A stretch of DNA of 28,628 nt, from positions 1 to 28,628 of the IMG/VR virus record IMGVR_UViG_3300009034_000593, one strand, 5' to 3'. Each line of letters starts with the position of its first letter. The first letter of the stretch is position 1. Shown here one piece after another: positions 6,606 to 14,324 of this stretch. Both the position numbers and the translations under genes were made by a program. The stretch comes from a virus. The notes under the pieces were generated by a model. The model did no database searches, was not told the DNA's origin, and was given only the letters and a program-made list of their open reading frames with translations.

Positions 6606-7505
6606 ATGAAAATACTAGGGATAGAATATTATAATCCTAATGAGTTAGAGCTAAGCGAACATAATGTAAGAAAGATAGAGTTAACAAAGGAGTCTCTTAC
6701 TCCTTTGTTAGATTCTATAATAGAGTTTGGTGGAATAATAGAGCCTATCATTATTACTAAAGATAAGAATATAATATGTGGAAGAAGAAGATGGGAGGCT
6801 TGTAAGATAGCTAGAATAGATAAAATTCCTTGCATGGTAGTAGAATTTGATTTTAAGTTTAATAATGATAAAGATATAGAAAAAACAATAGTATCATATA
6901 TAGAAAATAAAGTATATCAGATGATGACAGAAGATGAAGAAATGGTAACTATAAATAAATTAAGAGAAAAGAATTTAACTATTCAGCAAATAGCTAATTT
7001 GTTAGGTGTTCCAGTTTATGTTATCTCAGAATTATCTGCTAGAAGCAGAACACCACCTGCATTTAAAATATCTGATACAGCTAAAGAAATAGTAGAAGAA
7101 GAAAATACACAATTATCATTAGACCCAAAAGATCAGAAGAAGATAAAGTTAGATCAGAAGTATAAGACATTATCTAAGGCACAACCAAGAAAGTATAGAG
7201 TTGTTAGAAGATTGTTAGATAAGAGTCCATATAATAATGATATTAATGAATCAGCTAGACTATTACAATTCTCACAAGTAGCTACTCTAAGGATGTTAGA
7301 AGATATTGAAAGAGATGTCAAAGTTAAAGCTATACCAGATTTAGAGTTTAGAACAGAAGTAGCAGAGAATAAAGAAGGATATGTACTAAGACAAGTTAGA
7401 TTTCCTAAAGTTCTTAATATAGCAATAGGAGAATACCTTAGAAGAAAAGGACTTGACTTTTACAAAGAGAACATCAGAATATGGATAAAAGAAATAAAGA
7501 AATAA
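6606..7505 (+). CDS. ParB/Spo0J-like DNA-binding protein (copy 2)
   Basis: A second ParB-family protein, divergent from the one at 2105-2989. The N-terminal domain shows N20-VRK (in place of NPR), a GGIIEPIII segment at 42-50 and the core CGRRRWEACKIA at 58-69. A helix-turn-helix is visible at about 124-146 (LTIQQIANLLGVPVYVISEL). The C-terminal half is basic with a region rich in Lys and Arg and is not recognised. The start ATG follows a strong GAGGTGA site at 6592-6598. A 10-T run just behind the stop ends the operon. A 29-base inverted repeat lies within codons 26-35. It may bind DNA for partition, replication control or transcription regulation. Confidence 0.84.
   Translation: MKILGIEYYNPNELELSEHNVRKIELTKESLTPLLDSIIEFGGIIEPIIITKDKNIICGRRRWEACKIARIDKIPCMVVEFDFKFNNDKDIEKTIVSYIENKVYQMMTEDEEMVTINKLREKNLTIQQIANLLGVPVYVISELSARSRTPPAFKISDTAKEIVEEENTQLSLDPKDQKKIKLDQKYKTLSKAQPRKYRVVRRLLDKSPYNNDINESARLLQFSQVATLRMLEDIERDVKVKAIPDLEFRTEVAENKEGYVLRQVRFPKVLNIAIGEYLRRKGLDFYKENIRIWIKEIKK
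6682..6710. repeat. Perfect 12-bp inverted repeat inside parB-like copy 2
   Basis: Arms TAACAAAGGAGT (6682-6693) and ACTCCTTTGTTA (6699-6710) are exact reverse complements with a 5-base loop (CTCTT). It could be a DNA-binding site for the encoded protein or a strong mRNA hairpin that limits its translation. The arms do not resemble those of the palindrome in copy 1. Confidence 0.6.
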
Positions 7506-7512
7506 CCCCTCC

Positions 7513-7522
7513 TTTTTTTTTT
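7513..7522 (+). terminator. Oligo-T archaeal-type terminator
   Basis: Ten consecutive T residues follow the second ParB-like gene by seven bases, preceded by a C-rich CCCCTCC. T runs of this length are efficient intrinsic terminators for archaeal RNA polymerase without a hairpin. It separates the ParB operon from the polymerase operon. Confidence 0.65.
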
Positions 7523-7561
7523 AATTCTTATTATGTAAAAGAATAAAATGTGATATTAAAT

Positions 7562-7870
7562 ATGAAAATTAAGATTGGAAATATAGAAATAGATGATTTA
7601 GAATTACAACCATCTGGGATATATAGATATAAGAAGAAAATTAGAAGGCGTGGAACAAAAAAAATTAGACATTGGAGTGAAAATACAATTATTTTAAATA
7701 ATAAGATAATTTATAATTTATTATCTATAGCTGAAGATATTCATAATGCAGGATATAGAGCTAGACAATTTGAAATGACAGTTCTAAGAGATATAATAAA
7801 ACAGATGTTAGATTGTAATGAAAATACAGCTTATGCATATGCTATAGCTTTAATGGTGTTAAATCAATGA
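7562..7870 (+). CDS. Uncharacterised small protein, 102 aa
   Basis: A basic N-terminal half with a run of Lys/Arg (YRYKKKIRRRGTKKIRHW) is followed by a helical C-terminal half. It has no cysteine motif or membrane segment. The frame is open to a GTG at 7550, but GTGAT at 7550-7554 fits the Shine-Dalgarno consensus for the ATG at 7562, so I take the latter. The stop overlaps the polymerase start by four bases (ATGA), so the two proteins are probably made together; a DNA-binding or polymerase accessory role is plausible but unproven. Confidence 0.65.
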   Translation: MKIKIGNIEIDDLELQPSGIYRYKKKIRRRGTKKIRHWSENTIILNNKIIYNLLSIAEDIHNAGYRARQFEMTVLRDIIKQMLDCNENTAYAYAIALMVLNQ

Positions 7871-10347
7871 AATTATCTTTATGTTCAATAGATTATAGAG
7901 AAGAAGAAGAGAAACCAGTTCTATATCTCTTTTGTAGAGATGATAAATATAATAGGTATGAGATACCTATTAGAGATTTTAAACCTTATTTTTATATTAA
8001 AAAGTCCCATTATTTTGGAGTTAAGCCTCATCTTAAAAGATGGAAAAATCAGATAGATTATATATCAACTAAACCTTTACTTTATGATTCATCAAAGATT
8101 AAGATATTTACTAAGTTACCTAGATTTGTAAGAGATATAAGAGTATGGTTATCTTCTTATGAGCTGGTTAAACTAATAGGATTTAGGATTAAATCATATG
8201 AAGCAGATATACTATTCCCATTAAGATTCTTAATTGATAAAGGTATCTTTAATGGTATAGACTATAATCCTGTAACTAAAGAATATAAACCAATAGATAT
8301 GGAGAGTAAAATAAGATTTCTATGTATAGATATTGAAGTAAATATGGATGAGATTAAGGATAATAAAGATGCAGAAGGAGAGTTAATCGTAGTAGGATTA
8401 TATGACTCATTAACTGATAAATATTATATTTATACATCTAAGTACAATAAGAAACTACAAAGTAAGCTAGTAAAATATTTACTACAGAAAGGTAAAGAAA
8501 TAGAGTTTATAAAATGTAAAGATGAATCAGACTTAATGATTAAATCCATTGAATTTATGATTAAAGTAAAGCCAGATATTGTAATGTCTTTCTCTCCTTT
8601 TGATATGGCTTACATAATATATAGAGCTAGGAAGATAGATATCAATATTAGAAAACTATCTCCATTAAATATAGTTAGAATATTCAAGGATGAGAAGGTA
8701 AGGATATCTGGTATTCAAGTTTTAGATATAGCTGAAATGTATAGAGAAACATTAAGAACTTCTAAATGGGAAACATTAGAAGAAGTAGCTCAAAAGGAAT
8801 TGGGTGTAGGTAGAGTATTTCATGATGAGTTGGTTTATGATAACTGGAATAGTAAGAATGATTGGTGGAAAGTAATAGCTAGAAACATGAGAGATATAGA
8901 ATTAATCAAGATGTTAAATGAAGAGTTAGAGTTATTAGAACATTTTGATACAATTAGAAGAACAGTAGGATGTAACTTTAGAGATACATTCTATGCATCT
9001 AGAATAGCAGATGTAATGTTTCTAAGAGAAGTAGATGGAAAAGATATATTACCTTCTAGAAGTATTTATGAGAAATATAAGTACCCTGGAGCTAAAGTCT
9101 TTAAATGTGATAAAGGTATACATAAAAATATAGCTATATTTGACTTTAAAGAGATGTATCCTGTCTTCATAGATATCTTTAATATATCTTATGAAACATT
9201 TAGAGCATTCCCTTCTGATAATACTGTTAAGGTATATGATGGACATTACTTTGTTAAAAATCCTAAAGGATGTACTGTAAATATTATGGATAGGATTAGA
9301 CCAATAAGAGAAAGATTAAAACAACATATGAAGAAACTATCTCCATTAGTTAGAGAATATAAAAGATTAAAATCTAGATCAGATGGATATAAATCTGTTA
9401 TTAATGCAGTATATGGATTCTATGGATTTGGAGGAGATATAGATAAGGGAATACCTTCATCTAGATTATATGCTCCACTTATAGCAGAATCTGTTACTTA
9501 TCCTGGGAGAACTATACTTGAGATGTTAAAAGAGTATATACCAAAGATTAATTATGATATTGTCTATGGAGATACAGATAGTATCTTTATCAAGTTAAAA
9601 ACTAAAAATTTAGAAAAGGAAGCTAAAGAATTACAAAAGAAGTTATCTAAAAAGATTAAACAATTTATTATAGAAACATGGGATGTAGATTCAGAAGAAT
9701 TAAAATTAGAAGTAGATAAGATAGCTACTAAGATAATTCTATTTACTAAAAAGAGATATGTATTAAAGACTATAGAAGGAGATATAGATAGAAAGGGAAT
9801 AGAAGCTATTAGGAGAGAATCATCTAAAACAACTATTGAATTACAGAGGAATATTACCAATATGATTTTAGAGGATAAAACTAAAGAAGATATAGAAAAG
9901 TATCTTACTAAAGAACTAAGAGAATTTAGACATAAACCATTAGAAGAGATAGCTCTATCTCCTAAACTAAGCAAAGCTGAAGATATGTATCCTGTATTTG
10001 CTATACATCTTCAAGCATTTATGTATTCTAAATATAACTTGAATATAGACTTGAAAATAGGTAGTAGATTCTATATGATATATATCAATAAATTACCAGA
10101 TAAATATCCTAGATATATCTCAAGAGTATATAAAAAGAAACTAAAAAGGAAGAAAGCAAAAGTAATAGCATTTAAAGATCCTAGTCAGATACCTAATGGA
10201 TTTAAAGTAGACTATGAAGTTATGATAGAGAAGACAATAAGGAAGAAGATAGATGATTTATTAAATGTTCTAGATATCAATTGGAATAAGATATACTCTC
10301 CATTTAAACCACAGAAGGAATTATTCAATTTTCATAATAGAATGTAA
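7867..10347 (+). CDS. polB: Family B DNA polymerase with 3'-5' exonuclease
   Basis: The viral replicative polymerase, 826 residues. Exonuclease acidic residues are present: D155-I-E157 (Exo I), D246 in SPFD (Exo II) and D343 in RNMRD (Exo III), although the Exo II asparagine and the Exo III tyrosine are not at their usual positions. Polymerase motifs are intact: motif A DFKEMYP at 426-432, motif B K509-SVINAVYG517, motif C YGDTDS with D569 and D571, and the KKRY motif later on. It starts at ATG overlapping the upstream gene. Family B enzymes are usual in archaeal viruses that bring their own replication. It should polymerise; proofreading may be weakened or simply divergent. No intein or insertion is seen. 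Confidence 0.95.
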   Translation: MKLSLCSIDYREEEEKPVLYLFCRDDKYNRYEIPIRDFKPYFYIKKSHYFGVKPHLKRWKNQIDYISTKPLLYDSSKIKIFTKLPRFVRDIRVWLSSYELVKLIGFRIKSYEADILFPLRFLIDKGIFNGIDYNPVTKEYKPIDMESKIRFLCIDIEVNMDEIKDNKDAEGELIVVGLYDSLTDKYYIYTSKYNKKLQSKLVKYLLQKGKEIEFIKCKDESDLMIKSIEFMIKVKPDIVMSFSPFDMAYIIYRARKIDINIRKLSPLNIVRIFKDEKVRISGIQVLDIAEMYRETLRTSKWETLEEVAQKELGVGRVFHDELVYDNWNSKNDWWKVIARNMRDIELIKMLNEELELLEHFDTIRRTVGCNFRDTFYASRIADVMFLREVDGKDILPSRSIYEKYKYPGAKVFKCDKGIHKNIAIFDFKEMYPVFIDIFNISYETFRAFPSDNTVKVYDGHYFVKNPKGCTVNIMDRIRPIRERLKQHMKKLSPLVREYKRLKSRSDGYKSVINAVYGFYGFGGDIDKGIPSSRLYAPLIAESVTYPGRTILEMLKEYIPKINYDIVYGDTDSIFIKLKTKNLEKEAKELQKKLSKKIKQFIIETWDVDSEELKLEVDKIATKIILFTKKRYVLKTIEGDIDRKGIEAIRRESSKTTIELQRNITNMILEDKTKEDIEKYLTKELREFRHKPLEEIALSPKLSKAEDMYPVFAIHLQAFMYSKYNLNIDLKIGSRFYMIYINKLPDKYPRYISRVYKKKLKRKKAKVIAFKDPSQIPNGFKVDYEVMIEKTIRKKIDDLLNVLDINWNKIYSPFKPQKELFNFHNRM

Positions 10348-10371
10348 ATAGAAACATTAATAACATTAAAT

Positions 10372-10380
10372 CATATATTA
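10372..10380 (+). promoter_or_regulatory. Possible TATA box ahead of the membrane/portal genes
   Basis: CATATATTA in the 57-base gap after polB resembles an archaeal TATA element and would place a transcription start near 10400, close to the TTG start at 10405. The match is weak in such AT-rich DNA. Confidence 0.28.
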
Positions 10381-10404
10381 ATTTTAGTAGTAGTTGGTGT
10401 TAAT

Positions 10405-10695
10405 TTGAATGAATTTAGAGAAAGGTTAGCAAGAATAGAAGAAAAAATAACTGGTATTGCTAAGGTTAATACTGTAGAGCTTAAGAATATAAGAAAAGAA
10501 ATTAAGGATGTAAAAGACTCGATTGATAAATTAGCTAAACATGTTAATGAAGAAGTAACTGATCATCAGGATAGAATTAGAGGGTTAGAAAAAGAATCTA
10601 CTAAGAATATTATACTTCGTTCTGCTCTAATATTTGTTAGTGCAATATTAACTACAATAGCTATAGAAAGACTATTTAGTTTATTGGTAGGTTGA
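10405..10695 (+). CDS. Coiled-coil protein with C-terminal membrane anchor, 96 aa (holin/XhlA-like layout)
   Basis: Residues 2-65 form a heptad-rich charged coiled coil (repeated I/L/V spacing, e.g. LKNIRKEIKDVKDSIDKLAKHV), followed by a single hydrophobic helix at about 70-92. This layout matches haemolysin XhlA-type and other phage tail-anchored proteins that work with holins at the membrane; it is also seen in virion or tail proteins, so the role is not settled. The start is TTG with GGTG five bases ahead. The stop TGA lies just ahead of the start region of the protease gene. Confidence 0.72.
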   Translation: MNEFRERLARIEEKITGIAKVNTVELKNIRKEIKDVKDSIDKLAKHVNEEVTDHQDRIRGLEKESTKNIILRSALIFVSAILTTIAIERLFSLLVG

Positions 10696-10700
10696 TAGAT

Positions 10701-11798
10701 ATGGATGAGATAGTAAAAGAGATAGTTAAAACGTATTGGAAAGAACTAAGTAAAAAGAAGAACGTTAGATATTTCTCTGGTACTCTTAAACCTAGAATTA
10801 AGAATGGTATTTCATTAAAAGAAGATGTATGTTTTAGAGTTTATGTGATTGAGAAAGATAAAACTATATCTCCTATGAGTAAAGACTTTGTACCTAGAAT
10901 ATTAGAGATTAATGGAAATAATGTTGGATTAAACATTAAAGAAATGAATATTTCTACAGATATAATTCCTATCGGATTAATCACTGCACTTAATAATAAT
11001 AGATGCAATAAGACTAACTCTCTTACTAAAAGTAAATCTAAACGTAAATCTAAGAGTAGAGAAGAAAATAAGTATAGACCTGTTAAAGCAGGATATAGTG
11101 CTATGAATCATCTAGGTTCAGCTTGTACTCTAGGATGGTTTGCTAAGAATAAAAAGGTAGGAGAAGAAGAGTTTATTGGAATAATAGCTAATAATCATTG
11201 TTGTGCTAGAGAGAATAAAGCTGAATTAGGAGAAGCATATTTATGTCCTTCTCCTTATGATGGTGGAACTATAAAAGATAAAATAGCATCTCATTGGAGA
11301 CATGTAGATATTAAATTTAATGAATATACATGCCCATATAGAAATTTACTATTTAGTATACGTAAGATGATATATCTAAAAGAAGAGTCTAATGAAGTAG
11401 ATTTAGGATTAGAGAAAATAGATATACCAATGAATCAAATATTATTTGAAATAGATGTTATAGGAAAAGTAAAAGGTAAAAGGAGAGGAGAGATAGGAGA
11501 ACTAGTTAAGAAATGTGGAAGAACAACTGGATATACAGAAGGAGCTAAACTTATAGATAATGATTGGTATGGATCAATACAATATAGTAGAGGAATGGCT
11601 TTCTTTGGTCCATGTACTTTATATGAAGGAACTAAGTTCTCTGCAGGAGGAGATTCAAGCTCTGCTATAGTTCTGATGAAGGATAATTATTTAACTTCAA
11701 TCCTTTTTGCTGGTAGTGAAACACATACAATTGGAGTACATTATGACTTAGGAGAGAAGAACTTAGAGGTTGAATTAATTGTTTCAGAAGATAATTAA
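10701..11798 (+). CDS. Trypsin-like serine protease
   Basis: A chymotrypsin-fold serine protease, 365 residues. In this numbering the triad is visible as H166 in IANNHCC, D234 in NEVDLGLEKI, and S319 in the GGDSSS motif (usual GDSG). A GRTTGYTEG segment at about 273-281 is typical of the trypsin-like peptidase group whose histidine motif reads NNHV. Residues about 105-128 form a Lys/Ser/Arg-rich linker after an N-terminal domain of about 100 residues that is not recognised; the linker could be a self-cleavage site. No signal peptide or membrane helix is seen. The frame extends to TTG 10692, but AGGT ahead of ATG 10701 fits better. Two genes further lies the portal gene, so virion maturation is a possible role; host-protein cleavage is the alternative. 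Confidence 0.8.
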   Translation: MDEIVKEIVKTYWKELSKKKNVRYFSGTLKPRIKNGISLKEDVCFRVYVIEKDKTISPMSKDFVPRILEINGNNVGLNIKEMNISTDIIPIGLITALNNNRCNKTNSLTKSKSKRKSKSREENKYRPVKAGYSAMNHLGSACTLGWFAKNKKVGEEEFIGIIANNHCCARENKAELGEAYLCPSPYDGGTIKDKIASHWRHVDIKFNEYTCPYRNLLFSIRKMIYLKEESNEVDLGLEKIDIPMNQILFEIDVIGKVKGKRRGEIGELVKKCGRTTGYTEGAKLIDNDWYGSIQYSRGMAFFGPCTLYEGTKFSAGGDSSSAIVLMKDNYLTSILFAGSETHTIGVHYDLGEKNLEVELIVSEDN

Positions 11799-12066
11799 AG
11801 GAATTAAAAAACATTCTCTATTTTTTATTTTAATTATTAAAGACTTTCTAGGAATGTTAAGTATATGGCAACTAGATCATACTTTCTCTTATCTTGTTTG
11901 GGAGAATAATAAATTATCTGAAATAGCTAGAATATTTACTATTCCAATTTATATGTATTTAACTGACTTCTGGATATTATGTATTTTTACTTTAGTTTTT
12001 GCTCTTTATATACCAGAATTATATTTAATAGGTAGATATTTAAGAAGGAGAATAGTTAAAGAATAA
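11779..12066 (+). CDS. Small multi-span membrane protein, 95 aa
   Basis: The protein has a basic start (MFQKIIKGIKKH) and hydrophobic segments at about 13-30 and 60-85, with a possible weak third one between them, ending in a basic RRRIVKE tail. The start is TTG at 11779 inside the end of the protease gene with GAGGTTGA ahead of it. Size, position among other small membrane proteins and lack of any motif would suit a holin or host-membrane protein. Archaeal virus lysis genes are poorly known, so function is inference only. Confidence 0.65.
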   Translation: MFQKIIKGIKKHSLFFILIIKDFLGMLSIWQLDHTFSYLVWENNKLSEIARIFTIPIYMYLTDFWILCIFTLVFALYIPELYLIGRYLRRRIVKE

Positions 12067-12079
12067 GAGAGGATATATT

Positions 12080-12301
12080 ATGAATTTAAAAGATTTAGGT
12101 GGATATGCTTTTAAGACAGGATTAATTACTTCAGCATTAGTTGTAATTAATACTGCTATTGAATATATAGAAAAAGATTCTACAGTATCTATAGGATTAA
12201 TTGGATTTGCTATAGTATTAGTTGCTGTAGCTGTATATCTTATACACTTACAAGTTAAAGACATGGTAAAGATTGATATACTTAAAGAATTATCTAAGTA
12301 A
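12080..12301 (+). CDS. Two-span small membrane protein, 73 aa (holin-like)
   Basis: Two hydrophobic helices, about 12-28 and 37-56, separated by a short charged loop (YIEKDST) and followed by a charged C-terminal tail. This is the general layout of class II holins, but no family signature is recognised. ATG at 12080 follows GAGAGGA. It precedes the portal gene by ten bases. With the genes at 10405 and 11779 it makes three membrane-associated small proteins in 1.9 kb. Confidence 0.65.
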   Translation: MNLKDLGGYAFKTGLITSALVVINTAIEYIEKDSTVSIGLIGFAIVLVAVAVYLIHLQVKDMVKIDILKELSK

Positions 12302-12311
12302 GTGATAATAA

Positions 12312-13733
12312 ATGAGCTTAGATCAAGAGATTACTAATATACTTGAAAAGAAAAAGAGAGATGAGTCTGAAGAAATATTATCCAAGGTAATTCGTCTTAA
12401 GAATGAGGATAGTGAGATAGATTTATTTGGTGAGATGGAAGAAAGAGTAACTAGAACTGTACCATTAGATAAATTAGAAAGATTATATAGAATAGATTGG
12501 TTAACATGGAGACAAGTAAATAAATATATAGAGAAGATTGTAGGACCAGGACTAATATTAGAAGGAAATGAAAGAATAGTTAAGATACTTAATGAGTGGA
12601 TAGATAAAGTAGGATTTAAATTTATATTAGAAGAGAATGTAAGAGATATATTTCTAGCTGGTAATGCATGGTCAGAATTAGGATATACTCCTAATGGTAC
12701 TGATATAATTAAAGTACTTATAGTTAATCCTAAGACAATTGATTACATAAGAGATAAACTAACTAAATATGTAGAAGTAGATAAGAAGACAGGAGATTTT
12801 CTAGGATTTAAGAGAGAAAAAATATATCGTTTTGCTGAAGTAGAATATAGAAAAGATAGAATAAAAGTAGCTGGTAAAGTAGTATGGACTCCTAATAAAG
12901 AAGATGAAGATGGTAGGGATAGAATAGTACATCTTAAGTTATGGGGATATGGAGAATCATATATAGGATTAACTCCATTAGAACCATGTTATCTTAATGC
13001 TATTATTAGATTAAATATAAGTAAGAATACAGGAGAAGGAGCATTTAGATCTGGTGGTATTATAGCTTATGTAGGTACAGAAGATAGACCTGCTTCTAAT
13101 AAACAGATAGACCAATTAGGAGAAGATCTAAAGAGTGTAGAAACAGAAACTATATTTGTATTTAAACATAATGTAAGAATAGAGAGATTTCCCTCTCCAG
13201 AGATAGGTGGAAGAGAAGCATTACTTTATTATTATGTAAATACTCAATGTGGTGGAATTGGAATACCTTTTGGTATGATTATGGAACCAGGTTCTAGAGG
13301 ATATAGAGGAGATATGGAACTTAAACTAATGGACTTTGAAACATCTATTAAATCTATACAAGAAAGATTAGCATATCAAATTAGAGAACAATACTTTAAG
13401 AGAGTATTAAAAGCTAGAGGTATAAACCCTGATAAATGTCCTAAAGTAGTATTTAGAACTTATATGCCTAGTGTAGAAAGAGAGAGATATAGAAACATAT
13501 CTTCATTAGCTAGAAGAGGATTAATAAATTATGATCCTAGAATAGCTAAAAGATTATTGAAAGAATTAGACTTACCTACTGATTATATAGATAAAGAGAT
13601 AGAAGAATGGGATAAAAGGAAGAATCCTTTTAAAGTTAAAACACCCAAAAGAAGTAGAGATATAGATATGGGTAAAATAGAAGATTTGGTTGATGAGAAG
13701 ATTGAAGAAAGACTTAGTGAAAGAGAAGAGTAA
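12312..13733 (+). CDS. Portal protein of a tailed virus
   Basis: A 473-residue protein that matches the shape of HK97/SPP1-type portals, which form the dodecameric ring at one capsid vertex through which DNA is pumped. Telling segments are the early YRIDWLTWRQV and GPGLILEG stretch, the FLAGNAWSELGY segment at about 112-123, the LKLWGYGESYIGLTPLEP stretch at about 213-230, and the QCGGIGIPFGMI region followed by a long helix (LMDFETSIKSIQERLAYQIREQYF) typical of the wing/stem. The C-terminus is charged (EDLVDEKIEERLSEREE). GTGAT lies ahead of the ATG. Unusually, no terminase or capsid gene is beside it in this window. Confidence 0.78.
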   Translation: MSLDQEITNILEKKKRDESEEILSKVIRLKNEDSEIDLFGEMEERVTRTVPLDKLERLYRIDWLTWRQVNKYIEKIVGPGLILEGNERIVKILNEWIDKVGFKFILEENVRDIFLAGNAWSELGYTPNGTDIIKVLIVNPKTIDYIRDKLTKYVEVDKKTGDFLGFKREKIYRFAEVEYRKDRIKVAGKVVWTPNKEDEDGRDRIVHLKLWGYGESYIGLTPLEPCYLNAIIRLNISKNTGEGAFRSGGIIAYVGTEDRPASNKQIDQLGEDLKSVETETIFVFKHNVRIERFPSPEIGGREALLYYYVNTQCGGIGIPFGMIMEPGSRGYRGDMELKLMDFETSIKSIQERLAYQIREQYFKRVLKARGINPDKCPKVVFRTYMPSVERERYRNISSLARRGLINYDPRIAKRLLKELDLPTDYIDKEIEEWDKRKNPFKVKTPKRSRDIDMGKIEDLVDEKIEERLSEREE

Positions 13734-14151
13734 GAAAACATATGGTAAATGTGAGAAGTGTGGAGAGATTTTAACTAATAAACATAATGCAGAATTTCAT
13801 GGATTAGATCAATTACATTGGTGTCCAGCAACAGTAGAAGTAAGAGAATTAAATATTTTAAACCTTAACTATTGGCAGAAAGAAATAACTAAAGTCTGTA
13901 TAGAGAAAGGATTTGATTGGAAACCAGAAGATATAGACTCTATGCTATTAAGAATAATATCAGAACTTGTAGAAGGTATGGAAGCTATAAGAGATAATAA
14001 TATGGAAGAATTTGGTATGGAATTAGCAGATGTTTTTATTAGATTAGCTAATTGTGCTGAAATAATGGGTGTAGATTTAGAAGAAGAGGTTATAAAGAAG
14101 CATAATAAGAATAAAAATAGACCTTATAGACATGGAAGGATAAATAAATGA
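13693..14151 (+). CDS. MazG-like NTP pyrophosphohydrolase with N-terminal zinc knuckle
   Basis: The C-terminal two thirds show an all-alpha NTP-pyrophosphatase domain: SELVEGMEAI (E91, E94), then MELADVFIRL (E110, D113) and the family's end pattern of a Lys-rich helix, NKNKNRPYRHGR. Such enzymes hydrolyse (d)NTPs to (d)NMPs. The N-terminus adds a zinc-binding segment C20-x2-C23 with H36, H42 and C44, not part of the basic MazG fold. The start is uncertain: TTG 13690, ATG 13693 and GTG 13717 are all in frame and lie inside the portal gene; I give the ATG. It may adjust dNTP pools or remove modified nucleotides during infection. Confidence 0.8.
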   Translation: MRRLKKDLVKEKSKKTYGKCEKCGEILTNKHNAEFHGLDQLHWCPATVEVRELNILNLNYWQKEITKVCIEKGFDWKPEDIDSMLLRIISELVEGMEAIRDNNMEEFGMELADVFIRLANCAEIMGVDLEEEVIKKHNKNKNRPYRHGRINK

Positions 14152-14324
14152 GTGCTATAGATACATTTCAAATAAGATCAGAAGATATTAAAATATCTGA
14201 AGACTTTATGCTTCCTAAATGTAAGAAATGTAATAAAGTAATACCTCCGTTAGATAAAATTAAATTTTGTCCATATTGTGGAACTAAGCTAGAAGAAGAT
14301 AAGAAAGATGAACTCAAAGAATAA
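14148..14324 (+). CDS. Zinc-ribbon microprotein, 58 aa
   Basis: A complete frame from ATG 14148, overlapping the previous TGA by four bases, to TAA 14322-14324. The C-terminal half is a zinc ribbon with C25-x2-C28 and C41-x2-C44 (CPYCG), like the short double-knuckle ribbons common in archaea. The first 22 residues are acidic. It overlaps the HD-domain gene by 17 bases. Its function is unknown, but it belongs to the same class of small zinc proteins scattered through the window. Confidence 0.65.
   Translation: MSAIDTFQIRSEDIKISEDFMLPKCKKCNKVIPPLDKIKFCPYCGTKLEEDKKDELKE

Noticed and set aside
9564-9974. Minus-strand open frame within the polymerase gene
   Set aside because: It lies fully opposite conserved polymerase motifs, and its composition is that of a shadow frame.
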